From Macrotrachela quadricornifera (lineage: Eukaryota; Rotifera; Eurotatoria; Philodinida; Philodinidae), in assembly GCA_022393335.1 (NCBI GenBank), contig JAJEKB010001307.1, forward strand, positions 1-64,000: a DNA stretch of 64,000 nt. The letters are read 5' to 3'. Of this stretch, positions 11,727 to 24,148 are shown one piece after another. A program made the translations under genes and the position numbers. Numbering within the stretch: the stretch's first letter is position 1; every line of letters begins with the position of its first letter. The notes beneath the pieces were generated by a model that was not told the origin of the DNA, did not search any database, and was given only the letters and a program-made list of their open reading frames with translations.

Positions 11727-13117
11727 TCATTCAAGATTAATGCTCTCAGGAATTACATGACTGGAATTTAATGAAAATGTTTCTTTTGGTTCATAATCAA
11801 TACCATTTGAATCATTTGTTGTTATATGACTAATTCGATTGATCGATATTAAATTTTCTTGTTGTAATATATTTAAATTTGTAATAATAAAATGATTATC
11901 ATTAGAATCTGGTGAACCATTTGGTGAATTTGGTGTTGTTGGATCAGTATTTTGTTCATCTTCATAAATCCAAATAGGTCGAGCATTGACTAAATGAACT
12001 TGATTAAATTTTTTATAATCAAAACCATCAAGTGTTGAATCACATGATGAAAATTGATACCCCCATAAAAGTTCATTAGGTAAATAAGATGTACGAAAAT
12101 GACATGAAAAACCTGTATAATCAAAAGCACCTTCAATTATTGCAATTATTTCAAAATGTTCTTGTTCAAGTGTTGATCGTTGAATACCATAAAGTGGACT
12201 ACGATTATTAATAATATGTTCAATAACAGTTGGTCGAGGAAAAAAAAGTTGACCATTATTTAAACGTGTTAATTCCATATCATAAATTTGATGTGGAATT
12301 ATTTCACCTTCGATTGTTTCACGTTTACGAATCATTAATAACCGAACACTTGCAAATATTATTTGTGAAACTGATAAATTTCCTAATGAAAAAACAAAAG
12401 AAAACATGAAACAAATTATTTTATTTCATCATACCTATACGAAATACAAATGTTAATTGTCCATTTCGAGGTACTATAAGTGCATTATTACTAAAGATAA
12501 CAAATTGAGATTTTTCTAAAATATTAAAAAAGATTTTTAAAATTAATAAGAATAAATCTAAAATATTTACCTGTTGGTCTTGATAATTTTGTAAAAACAA
12601 TTTGTGTTACAATAACTTGTAATAAATATCCTAATGATGATTGAAGTGTTAATACAAGAATTCCTCCAATACATTCTGTTGTAATATATCGTGAACCATA
12701 TCCAATTGTATGTTGTGTTTCAATAGAAAAAAGAAGTGCACTTAAAAAATTATGTACTTCTTTAACACATGTTTCTTTTTCATTAAATATTTGTTTCGAA
12801 GTATAATTTGTTAAATTTTCTAATAATACTTCATCTTCTTCAGTTAAAAAAAAATCTCCATGTTCAATTGATATAAGAAAATAAAGAAATGCAAATATAT
12901 ACCAACTTAATAGAAAACCTAATAAAACAATAATTAATACAAGCCACCAATTTGATTGCATTATAAATAAAATAAGATTTGAATGTATATATTTTAAACG
13001 TCCAGAAGTTAAATAATTAACATTAATACGACCATTTTTATTAACAAAACGAAATCCATTAGTTAATGAATAATCATTTATATGAACAGCTTCATATTGT
13101 CCTCTGTTATCACTCAT
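11727..13117 (-). CDS. Inward-rectifier potassium channel (Kir family), 3 exons
   Basis: Exons 13117-12571, 12515-12435 and 12382-11727 join in frame to 427 residues, close to the usual Kir length. Kir channels are tetrameric plasma-membrane K+ channels with two transmembrane helices and a large cytoplasmic domain. Visible: TM1 about 54-80; pore helix and selectivity filter ETQHTIGYGSR (TIGYG at 137-141); extracellular cysteines Cys117 and Cys149 flanking the pore, matching the conserved disulfide; TM2 about 152-175; then the cytoplasmic domain with FSNNALIVPRNGQLTFVFRI and the late motif FEIIAIIEGAFDYTGFSC followed by RTSYLPNELLWGYQF. In TM2 the position aligning with the Kir2 rectification-controlling Asp is Gln167 (SLGYLLQ), which predicts weaker polyamine block. 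The C-terminal tail is Asn/Ser/Thr-rich. Subfamily not assigned. Confidence 0.93.
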
Positions 13118-14656
13118 TTTTTACTATTAATTATAATAAATCCTTGGAAAAAAAATTTTTCATTTAATATTTAATGTCAATACTATGAAGCACACAGTTA
13201 TATAAGAAAAATTAAATGATGTTTTTATACATACATGTATCAATCATAGTAGGTTTGATCGATATATCATATTTACCTTTATATAAACATGTGCATCCTT
13301 TTCCTCTTGCCATAGAAAATTATTAAACAGATGCTCTATTTTATTGTAATATATAAATGTCAAATCTGATACCTAGTTGGTATATATTTCTCTTCATTCA
13401 CTATGTCACATATTAATATATGTTAAAATAAACTTTTTTATTTTTGAATAAATACGAGTAAATACTGTTATTTAAAGATTATGATACGTGTCCTTTATAG
13501 ATTCATAATTATTTATCAAATAATAAACTCAATTAATTGAAAATATCATTTTATGTTGTCTATACGTCATTGACATTGAAAAGTAATATTATCATTAATG
13601 ACATCGTTGTTTCTTTTTACGAATCATTTATATATATGCAATTGGATATTTATCTAAAATGTTTACTCAATATTACTTTTATTTTCATTTTAATTTCTAA
13701 TTTTTTTTTTGTTTAGTATTCGATTTAATTATATTGAATACGCTCTATTCTATGATCCTTCTTTGCTGGAAAGAGAATGGACACAAGGACAATTAATGTA
13801 CAACAGATATTGTTATCTTAAATAGTAGCACAGAATCATACATACGCTCATTATTGATTGACTCTTTAAGAGAAAACAGATTTATTCAGTCTTCTTTTTT
13901 TTTTTATTCAACTGATTACCTCTTCGTTATCTATATGATTGATTATTTTTATTGTGAATCGTTGAATATCAAGTACACCTTATAGAAATTGAATTTTGCA
14001 ATCCTAATACCTATATTTAAATATCGTGCATAACAACTATCATTACTAAAATAGAAAATAGATTTTGATTATTTATACATTTTTTGACAGTTTTGTATTG
14101 GGAAAATGAATAAAAGATATACAATTCAATGTTACTATGGTCATTTCATACGTAGTGAAACAAAATCTTTTCGAAATTTATCAGATATGTGTCAAATCAA
14201 TTCTACTCAATGGTTTAAAGTTTAAAAAAATTAGTTCATTCAATTTATAAGTGCAGTTAAATTGTTCTTTTTTTGGATATTCTGCAATATGAAATACATT
14301 CATATTTTTTAAAATAAATCACAAAATACAAAAATAATTTTGTAACATGTTATTTGGAATATAATAAAACATGGACTTTTCATTTGATTGGTTGGTAATA
14401 TCTATATGAAATAAACCTATTGCTTTTATAGTAAATATGTTTGGTTCATTTCTCTCAACCTATGTTTAATAAAACTCGATAGAATGATTCATAATATTCT
14501 CCATTCAATTAAAGACATTAATTTCAATCATCCAATGAAATTATTGAATCAATCAAAATGAGGGTAGATAAAAATACATTAACTTTACAATGGTGATAAT
14601 ACCTAATCTATAAGTTAAGGAACTGTAGATATATAAAAAATTAATAATCTCAATCT
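13118..14656. other. Intergenic between Kir and TMEM127, divergent promoters
   Basis: It must contain the start regions of two divergently transcribed genes. An acceptor-like TTTTGTTTAG near 13717 is followed by a 35-codon open stretch ending at about 13823, possibly an orphan exon. A 39-codon frame at 14106-14225 has no supporting context. Confidence 0.4.
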
Positions 14657-15692
14657 ATGTCACCATTTAACCAAAATCGATTATTTTCAAATTTACGATC
14701 TTATTTTATTTCATTAAGAAATATAAATCAAATAAATAATAATAATATAGAACAAATTAATATTAGACGAAAATATGAACGAAATTATATATCAGCTATA
14801 TGTAGTATGTTTGCTGTAGCAATATTAGCTGTAAGTTTATCTGATTATCGTTGGTTTTGGTTAAATGGTGGTTTATGTAATTCAAAATATATTGGTTTAA
14901 ATATGTTTTTTTCTGTTGGAAAATTATTTATTATACAATCTCCTGTTCCGTGGGATTCATCAGCACCAATGAATGATATTTATCAATTTAAACCGAATGA
15001 TTATTTAGGTATATTTAATTAAATAAATAAAAAAAGTTTTTTCTTTTCATTGTATATTTAGAATTAATTGGTTGTGTTGATACACATTCAATATTAATAC
15101 TTCGTTTAATGATAACATTAATTTGTTTAGCAATAATATCATCAACTATTGGATTTTTACTTGATGCACTTGGACCGATGAAATATGGATTTAGATTTCT
15201 AAGACGTCATGCTTTTTGTCATATATTATCAGGTAAAAATAATTAAATTATTATTATTATTTTCTTTTTTTGTTTTATTTAGTTTTTCTTTGTACAATTG
15301 TAATTAGTCTTTGTTTTTATGTAACAGAATTAATTTATGATATTCAAAATAAAACACGTTTAAAAATAGGTAAAAAAATAGAAGTACAATTTGATATAGC
15401 ATATTATCTTCTTGTTATATCAAATGGTCTTTTATTAATTGCTATTGCTTTTACATTATTACGAAAATATCCAACGAATGAAGAAGAACATTTTGAAAGG
15501 TATATATTTTAGATTTCTATTAATAGTTTTTTGTTTTATTTTTTCGTTAAATTTAGATTAATTGATGATTGGTCAAGACGTGAACAACCGTTATTTATTG
15601 AACGATCATTACCAGCAGTAATATCAACTATTCCAAATATTAATGAACCACCGCCAGATTATTATTCTGAAGAAGATTTTCTTATTTTGTAA
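14657..15692 (+). CDS. TMEM127: TMEM127 homolog, four-pass membrane protein, 4 exons
   Basis: Exons 14657-15008, 15062-15232, 15283-15499 and 15557-15692 join in frame to 291 residues. TMEM127 is an endosomal/lysosomal membrane protein that restrains mTORC1 signalling and membrane-protein turnover in vertebrates. Visible: a first TM after RNYISAICSMFAVAILAVSL and a loop with DYRWFWLNGG; then the highly conserved TIGFLLDALGP, RRHAFCHILSVFLCTI, and FDIAYYLLVISNGLLLIAIA helices; then LLRKYPTNEEEHFER, which matches the vertebrate LLRHYPTEEEE segment. The C-terminus keeps a PPxY-type motif (PPPDYY). Introns are 50-57 bp. LIS1 starts 176 bp downstream on the same strand, which is close enough for operonic transcription. 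A run of AATAAA repeats follows the stop. Confidence 0.9.
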
Positions 15693-15868
15693 ATAAATAA
15701 ATAAATATATTTATTTTAAATTTTTGTTTTGAAAACATTGTATATGTCATATATTGTAATACTATTGTAAACAAAAAAAAACGAAAAATAAGAAAATTTT
15801 AGATAATGAAAATATTTTATTAACGAATTTTGATAGAATTCTTAATTGCCTATGTGTCACTATTCATC

Positions 15869-18242
15869 ATGGTTCTTTCTGAAAAACAAAAACATGAACT
15901 GTAAGATTTATTTTATTTCTTTTTTATTATAGAATATTAATATTAATATTTAGTAATCAAGCTATTGCTGATTATCTAATAACAAATGGTTATACTATAT
16001 CATCCAAAGAATTTTGTAAAGAAGCTAATATTGTATGTAAAAGATACATATATATATATTTGTTTTATTATTTTATTTTAATATTTTAGTCTATAAATGA
16101 AAATGCGGAAAGAAAAGATCAATTGGAAAAAAAATGGACTTCAGTTATACGATTACAAAAAAAAGTAGGAAGAGAATTTTTTATTTTTTTATTTTAACTA
16201 AAAAAAAAAGATAAAGAATTTTAGGAACTTCTTTATAGAATTGAATGTATTAGAATTTGATTCTTGTTAGAAGAGAACAAAAGTAAATTGATAATGAAAA
16301 CAGACGTGTATATGTTTAGTATTTATGATGGACTTAAAAGGTCTAAGTGAGAATAGTTATTAAAGTAAAACTTCTCTTCCTCTGAATATCAAAAGATGAA
16401 ATTGAGTTTTTTATTTGATTAAATTTAAATATATTATTAATATTTTAAAGGTTATGGATCTTGAGTTAAAATTACAAGAAGCACTACAAGAGGTAACAAC
16501 AGGTGGACCAACAAGAGAAAAACGTTCACCTAGTGAATGGATACCTCGACCTCCGGAAAAATTTGAGTTAAAAGGTCATCGTGATACAGTAACACACGTT
16601 GTCTTTCATCCAACTTTTGATGTAATTGCGTCAGCTAGTGAAGATGCCACAATCAAAGTAAAAACAAAAACAATCAAAAAAAAGCTTTCTATCATATTAA
16701 ATTTAATATTTTATATAGATATGGGATTATGAATCAGGTGAACATGAACGAACATTAAAAGGTCATACAGCACCGGTGCAAGATATTGCTTTTGATCATA
16801 CAGGCAAATGGCTAGGTGAATTTATTTATTAATTAAAATTAAGAAAAAGAAACAAAAATTTTATTTTATTTAGTATCATGTTCAGCAGATATGAGTATTC
16901 GATTATGGGATTTTCAAACTTATCAATGTGTTAAAACGATGCATGGTAAAATAAAATAGATTTATTTATTTATGTATTTATTTTTATATATTTAGGTCAT
17001 GATCATAATGTATCTTCAGTAACATTTACTCCAAGTGGTGATCATATTATATCATGTAGTCGTGATAAAACAATCAAAATTTGGGAAGTATCAACGACGT
17101 AAGTTATTATTGTTTTCTTTTTGTAAAATTCTATTAGATAATGTTAATAAATTAATTAAATAGATTTTGTATTAAAACTCTTACTGGTCATCGAGAATGG
17201 GTACGTATGGTACGTGTCTATCAAGATGGCACATTAATTGCAAGTTCATCAGTCGATCATGTATATTATTTAAATTATATTTAGCAAATTGTTTTTTTTT
17301 TACATAAAAATCATTTTATAGACTATACGAATATGGTCATTACCAAGTGGTGAATGTAAAACTGAATTACGTGGTCATGATAATGTTATTGAATGTATTG
17401 CTTGGGCACCAGAATCCTCTGGATCAAATATATCAGAATCTATTTCAAACGGTGAAGTTGAGGTATTTTCAATTTAAAATACACAGAATACTACAAAAGA
17501 TTTTTTGTATGGTATTTTTAAAAGTTTTAATTTGAGTTCAACGATTCTGTAATAATGTTTAAATATATTAAGAATTATGTGAAAAATTTTAGATTTTTTG
17601 TTTTTGGTTTTTTGAGAATTAAAAGTACGTGTAGTACAAGATTTAGAAATCTGAAATTTTGTATATAAATCTAAATATGTTTAAGCATTATAATAGAATA
17701 CTTGAACTCAAACTAAGATTTTTCGAAGAATTAGGCGAAAAATATTTTGTAGTATTTCATATTATGATTTCAAAAAAAAAATTTTATTGATTTATTAGAC
17801 ACAAAAACGTTCTGGTCCTTATCTTGCATCCGGTGCACGTGATAAAACAATTCGAATATGGGATGTAATTAATGGATTATGTTTATCTATATTAGTAAAA
17901 ATGATTCAAAAAACTAATTATTTGATTCTTTCTTTCTTTTTAATTTATTTTAGACTGGTCATGATAATTGGATTCGTGGGCTTCTTTTTCATCCAGGTGG
18001 AAAATATTTATTAAGTTGTTCTGATGATAAAACATTACGTGTGTGGGATATAAAAAATAAACGAAATACAAAAACTATCGATGCTCATACTCATTTTTGT
18101 ACTTCACTTGGTAAAAATAAAATAAAGTTTTTTTTTCTTCTTTTATTATTAAATTTCTTTATTTTTAGATATGCATCGAAATAAACCATATGTGATTACG
18201 GGTAGTGTGGATACATCAGTTAAAGTATGGGAGTGTCGTTAA
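15869..18242 (+). CDS. PAFAH1B1: LIS1 / PAFAH1B1, dynein regulator, 12 exons
   Basis: Exons: 15869-15900, 15954-16032, 16090-16164, 16451-16657, 16719-16815, 16874-16945, 16996-17098, 17164-17260, 17322-17462, 17799-17894, 17954-18110, 18169-18242. The product is 409 residues (human 410). LIS1 binds cytoplasmic dynein with NDE1/NDEL1 and is also the beta subunit of PAF acetylhydrolase 1B. Visible: start [11 protein letters not shown]; LisH domain with [11 protein letters not shown] (about 7-40); coiled coil with [20 protein letters not shown]; the linker [15 protein letters not shown]; then seven WD40 blades with signatures such as [55 protein letters not shown], and ending [13 protein letters not shown]. 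The junctions were chosen because each keeps LIS1 homology. Two introns are longer (286 and 336 bp); the rest are about 50-60. Confidence 0.97.
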
Positions 18243-18657
18243 TCTTTATTATTTATTTGTATATGCCACTATTGCAATAGCACCGTTTTTTTTTTGTCTT
18301 TATTTCTCTGTAGTCATTTCTAAAAGAGAGAAAAAAAAAAGAAATTTATGAGCGAACAAAAACTCTATTTTTGACATATGATTGATATAAAGTGACTACA
18401 TCTCCCGTGCTGTTTATGTATGTCCGTTGGTTTTATCTGTATGTGTATTTGTGCATTGTTTGTTTAGATTCGTGCTCTTTCTCTCTCTCTCTCTTTTTTT
18501 TCTTTTGTGTATTGATTGGTTATGATTGTTTCATTTTTTTTTTGGCTCTATTCACTACTATTCGCTCAAATACAGTACAGACGTTGAAAAAGAAAAATTA
18601 TAAAACATTGCACCAAAAAAAAAAATGAGATTATATTGCACTGAGAATGATATTTGT

Positions 18658-19224
18658 TTAATTTTTATGTAATAACCAAACACATGTTTGACCAATGCCT
18701 GTCATTGAGATAACACGATAACCAATCTTTTCAAGTTTGTCAAGAACAATACGTGCACAATCATCTGTACGATATTCCGAACTAAAGAAGAAAAAAAAAG
18801 ACAAAAATTGCGATTAAAAGTGATATATAAATCGACAGATTATTTAGAAAATGATTAATATTATTTTTTTCTCAATAAAATGATTAGTCTATGTCGGTAT
18901 GATTTTGATTGTTATAAATAGAAAGTTTTTTATATGATAAATGCGAGAAAGATACATTTTGTTTTCCTATTCATTTCTTTGAATAATAATGTAATGGTAG
19001 GCATAACTTTTATGTTTTAAAAAAATGTTTTTTTTTTCCCATTCAATATTTCAAATAATCATAAATCTTATGTACGAATAATATAATACTTACTAACTAT
19101 TACATTTTTCATGATAAAGTTGTGCACCTAAATAAGCCATAATTTCTGGATCTATTCGTTCATCACCTACAATAGTTGGACCAGGTTCAAGACGAATACG
19201 TGTACTAATAAGTAAATGAGGCAT
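18658..19224 (-). CDS. GCHFR: GTP cyclohydrolase I feedback regulatory protein, 2 exons
   Basis: Exon 1 is 19224-19094 and exon 2 is 18781-18658, joined in phase 2. The product is 84 residues, the same length as vertebrate GFRP. GFRP forms a pentamer that binds GTP cyclohydrolase I and mediates inhibition by tetrahydrobiopterin and stimulation by phenylalanine. Conserved segments: start MPHLLISTRIRLEPGPTIVG, then DERIDPEIMAYLGA, DDCARIVLDKLEKIGYRV and SMTGIGQTCVWLLHKN. The start ATG lies two bases after a TTTTTAG acceptor and 57 bp after the stop of the upstream FES/FER-type kinase on the same strand, so this is best read as the second gene of an operon resolved by spliced-leader trans-splicing. 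It faces LIS1 tail to tail. Confidence 0.95.
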
Positions 19225-19281
19225 ATCTAAAAAGAAAAAAAAAAATTCTTATAAATATTTATTTTAAATATAAAATTAAAA
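19225..19281 (-). promoter_or_regulatory. Intercistronic spacer with trans-splice acceptor
   Basis: 57 bp separate the kinase stop codon and the GCHFR ATG. The minus strand reads an AATAAA-containing stretch, then a T-rich tract ending TTTTTAG at 19228-19227, two bases before the ATG. This is the arrangement seen in spliced-leader operons: 3' processing of the first message coupled to leader addition on the second. Confidence 0.6.
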
Positions 19282-22200
19282 TTAAAATAAAGATTTTTCT
19301 TTTTTTAAAAGTTCAACAAGTTTTTCAAAATTTGGTCGATCTTTTGGATATACATTCCAACATTTTGTCATAATTGCGAATATTCTCGGTGGACATTTAT
19401 CTGGTTGTCTTAAACGATCACCTAAATTAATTTAGATATTTACAAAAAAAAAAAAAGAACTATAAGAAATAATTTTATTTACCATGTTTAACTGCATCAA
19501 TAACTAAATGATTTTGTGTTATATGTGAATAAGGTGTCTCTGCTTTAGAAAAAACTTCCCAAGCAGTTACACCATATGACCAAACATCTGATTTATTTGT
19601 ATATGGTGCTTTGAAAAAAGAATGAAATAAATAAATCAAAAAGAAAAAACGAAATAAATAAATAAACAAACAATTTGAAAATACTTCAACAGCCCACCAA
19701 CGTACAGGAACTTCTTTAATTTGACAAAAATATTCTTCATCAGATTGTAAACATCTTGATAAACCAAAATCAGCTACTTTTACTCGACCTTTTCGATCAA
19801 CTAAACAATTTCGAGCAGCTAAATCTCTAAAATACGAAAAAAAAAAAATATATATATATTTTTTTTTTGTCAAATAATCTACCGATGAATAATATTAAAT
19901 TTTTCTAAATATCCCATTCCTTTTGCAATATCATAACACATTTGAGTTAATTGTGAAACACGTAGATCATTTTTTTTTAAATAATTATTTAAACTTCCAT
20001 CTTAAATTTTCAAAAAACAAAAAGGAAAGAAAATTTTTTTTTTCAAATATAATATTAAAAAATGAATTATATTTTTTTTTATCTACTTTCAATAAGTTCC
20101 ATTATAATCATAATTGGATCACGTATTGCAGCAATACCCAGAAATTTAACAATATTTTTATGTTTATATTGTTTTAATAGAAGAGCTTCATTTATAAAAT
20201 TTTGTCGTTCTCGAGGATTATGTTCGGTTGTTGATGGATGAAGAAGTTTTACAGCGACGACTTTACCACGATATTCAGCACGAGCAACTTGACCAAAATG
20301 ACCCTAAAAAGTTTTTAGATTTGATTATAATATTGAAATCAATATAAACAATAGGTTTACTTTTCCTAAAACATCTAACATATCAACATCATCATTATTA
20401 ATCATATAATCTGGTTTTGCTATAGGTCTAATTAATCGTGTACCATCATCACGTAATTCTAATTTTTGTCTTTTATAAAATGAAACTAATTCCTGTACTG
20501 TTGGTTTTGAAACTGTATTTGGTTGTAATGAATACAGCTAAGAGAAGAAGAAAAAAAAGCTTAAATTAAAATAAAATAAAATTTTTGAAAAATATTTTTC
20601 TATTACTTGATTTACTTCATGAATAATAAAATGTCCATCTTTCAATTTACTTGGATTATCTGGATCATTCCATAGAATTGATAAAACAATTTTTCCTTGT
20701 TCATTTATACGAACTAAATAATCTCCTTTTTCTATTAAATGACTAATACTTTGAATACGAGGCATAACACCATGAAAATAAGGTTGATCTTCAAGTCGAT
20801 CTGTTAACTAAAAAAAAAATTTTTTAAAAAATAAATTATTTTGAAATAATTATTTACATCATCATCTGAATCATCATTTGATTCATCATCTGATCTATAT
20901 CCAACATTTTTTAATACTAATCTAAGATCATCACGTAATTTTTCATCTGATTTTTTTTTCATTCGTAAATAATCCATTTTTTGTTCGTGTTCAAACAAAT
21001 GCTTTCGTTCATTATATGAACTAAAAAACAAAAATGTCGTTTTTTTGTTTTAAATAAGAAAAAGAAAGAATTTTATTATTCTATTTACATTTGTCCATTT
21101 TTGTTCATATCAGGAGTTTGTGGAATTGGCTCATTAATATCCTCAGTTAATTTGTCAATTCTAAAAATAAAAACAAAAAATTTATATTAAAAAAATTAGT
21201 TTTATTCTTTAAACTTTTGTCTTAAATTTTGTTTTGTTGAAGAATCACCAACAAATTCATTACTTTTTAATTTTGTTAAACCAGTTGTTTGAAAAAGTAT
21301 TTCCTTAAATACTTGAGGAGTAGGTGTCAATGGAAGACTATTATATAAATAAATTATATAAGAAAAAAAACAAAACAACAACGATAAAAAAAAATACCTT
21401 GATTGAGTTTTACAAAGTTCATCATAACAATGACGTGGATCAATAGCAGATATCATTTGTTGTAATGTTTCTTTTGTTGTTTTTAAATCATCACGATTAT
21501 AAATTAAATAACTAGTTATAGCTTCAAGTATAATTTGCCTATTGAATTAAATATTCTAATATATTAATATAAAATAAATCAAACAAACCATGGTTTATTA
21601 AGAATTAATTGTGCTTCTTCATGATAAATAAGTAAATTTCGTATTTTTCGAACATATTGTTCATCAATAAAATTATATTCTCGAAGTTTTAAAATATAAT
21701 CATTATGTGCACGATATAAATTTCCTCGTTTTTCAATGACAATATCTTTTGCATGTTTTATTCGAGTATCATCACCTTTTCGAGAACCTAAATAAATAAA
21801 ATTATATTTTTGCAAGATTAATTTACAACAAATATTTAACTTTCCCCTTTTTTTTCTTCTTAAGGATTATTTTTTTTTATTAAATTTCAAAAGATGTTGA
21901 GAAATAAGTACATATATAATTATAATGATTAGTTTAAAATAAATTCAAAAATTTTATTTTTATCCAATAAGTCAATAATGTCTGCGACCACATAAGAAAA
22001 ACATGTCTTTTAAAATATATTAATAATAAATAGAAAAATGATACGAAAAGCATTTTGATTTAATTCGGTTTTTTTTTTATTATAAAAATATTTCTTATAA
22101 ATGTTGTGACATGATTGTCATATATCAACAATATGAATAATCATGCTTATTAAAAAATTTTTCTATTCTGTATTATCACCTTAACAACAGAATATTTTAT

Positions 22201-23010
22201 TATTACTACTGAAATATTGTTATTATTGAATATTAAAACTAACTTACTACTCTGAAGTTTTGTTAATTCATTATTTTTTGCAATATAAATTCTGGCTTCT
22301 TCTGAATAACGTTTTTCAGCTTCATTCAAATCATTTAGCGCCTAAAGAATAATAGTAATAATAATAATAATAATAGAAAATTTAAAAAAAAAAAAGTTAT
22401 ATATGTGCATTAAGAACCAATTCTACAGTGTTTGATATACATGCAACTTACCAAAAAATAAAAGTCTTTTTCTATTATTTAAATAAATGGTATTTTTTAT
22501 AAGTAGAAAAAAGTTTGAGACTTACTTTGCGACGTTCTTCATCATATCGTCGTTTTTCCTCATCTAAAAATTTTTTTGAATCACTTTTTTGTTCAATAAC
22601 TTCTTTAAGTAAATCTTCAAGTATAGTTCTTCGAAATTCTTCTGCATTTGAACTAATTGTTGTTGCTGCATGAGACCATTGTAAAAAAACTTCTCGAGAC
22701 ATCTTATGAAAAGATATTAAAAAAAAGTCATTCAATTAATAATAAATATTTTTACCGAAGCAATTGAATGTGTATTTACTGGCCATGCAATACGATCAGC
22801 ATTTGCTGTTAAATCTTGAAGATTTTTTGCATATTGTTCATCAATTAAAATTCTTTTTTCAAGAATTTTTTTTGTTTCTTGAAGAAGTTTACATTCATCA
22901 CTAATAACATTACTTAATAATCGAAAACCTTCAGTATTAGAAAAATGTTTTGATAATTGATTTAAAGTATAATTTGATGAATCGGGTACTGATGGATAAC
23001 GATGATTCAT
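19282..23010 (-). CDS. FES/FER-family F-BAR, SH2 tyrosine kinase, 15 exons
   Basis: Exons (5' to 3'): 23010-22756, 22702-22526, 22341-22248, 21787-21589, 21538-21398, 21337-21215, 21160-21089, 21020-20858, 20807-20607, 20537-20361, 20303-20087, 20000-19883, 19826-19672, 19608-19483, 19421-19282. The product is 785 residues (vertebrate FES and FER 822). F-BAR about 1-260 (membrane bending); acidic linker about 355-408; SH2 about 418-500 with phosphotyrosine-binding Arg441 in GDYLVR; kinase about 528-785 with GKGHFGQV, Lys553 (VAVK), Glu573, HRDLAARN (Asp647), DFG (Asp665) and activation-loop Tyr678. The kinase ends CWNVYPKDRPNFEKL. All catalytic residues are present; the usual APE motif reads AVE (Val692). 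The exon 13 donor is GTTTGT at 19671; using the more obvious GTATTT at 19684 breaks the frame. FES versus FER cannot be told; invertebrates usually have one gene. Confidence 0.95.
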
Positions 23011-24148
23011 TATTATTCTTGATTGTAATGCATTTACATATATATTTCTCGTATTTTTATGATTATATTCGTGTCGCTTTCTTTTTTACTTTTCTTATCG
23101 TTTTAAGTCAAATAATGATGCCTATCTGTTCGATAGTTAATATTAAAAAAAAATGCCAATCCTTTACAAGCTGTTACAGAGGGCATGACTCGCCAACAAT
23201 ATATGTATATATATAACTTCCGTTCTTTTCTTTTAAAATATATTATTGGAATAAAATGATTCATATGACATCCTGAATTTGATTATTATCGAGGTAAAAT
23301 CAAAATACAAAGTACAACTTTGAATACAAAAACGAAAAAAAAAGAAAATGTACATGTTCTTTTCAACTACAGTTTAAAGTCGATAAGAAATATACGTGTT
23401 AATCAGGTGAATGATTCTTTACATAAAATTATACTTAAATGTTTAAAAATAGATGAATAAGTATTTGTTTATTTGTCAGCAAATATTTAATAGAAAAAAA
23501 AAGAATAAACAAGAGAAATAATTTTCTTTTTTTTTTTTTTAGGTACTATTCATTGATTTAGAATGTCATTATATATACATAATGATTTATTGACATTCGA
23601 TTTTTATTGAAATAGTATATTAATCAACAGAAATTATAATAAATATTTTATATAGAAAAAAAATATTCGTGATATCATTAGATTTTATTATCAATGATTG
23701 ATTTATGATGTTGTTAAAATATATATATTTTTTTTCTTTAAAAATATCAACTTGGCATTTTTTTATTACGATAAAATAAAATGTAAATAAGCTGAGTTAC
23801 TTATATGGATTCAAATGATAAAAAAAAAAAATTTTTATTATCATTTTCTTAAAATCTAATCTATAAATATAAATTATCAAAAAAAAAACAGAAAGGTTTT
23901 ATATTTACTTTAATTGCAATAAAAGATAATAATTTATTAATATTTCTCATCTTTTCATATTTGTGCCTCTTATATTTAACAATACAAGCAAAACATGCAC
24001 AGTTATATACATTTAAAAATAAAAGAGAGATTCGAAAAAAAAAAACGAACAACAATACAAAAGAAAAAAACATGAATAAAACTAATCTAAAACACTCTCT
24101 TTTAATATTAGATCTGACACACGTGAATAAAACCTATATATTTATAAA
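23011..24148. other. Intergenic upstream of the kinase operon
   Basis: Expected to hold the kinase-GCHFR promoter. Rich in A and T homopolymers. Frames at 22950-23216 and 23861-24197 are low-complexity and unsupported. Confidence 0.45.

Noticed and set aside
19609..19684. Kinase intron drawn from the GTATTT donor at 19684, suggesting a frameshifted pseudogene
   Set aside because: The alternative donor at 19671 restores the frame and aligns the activation segment with the family, so the kinase is intact.
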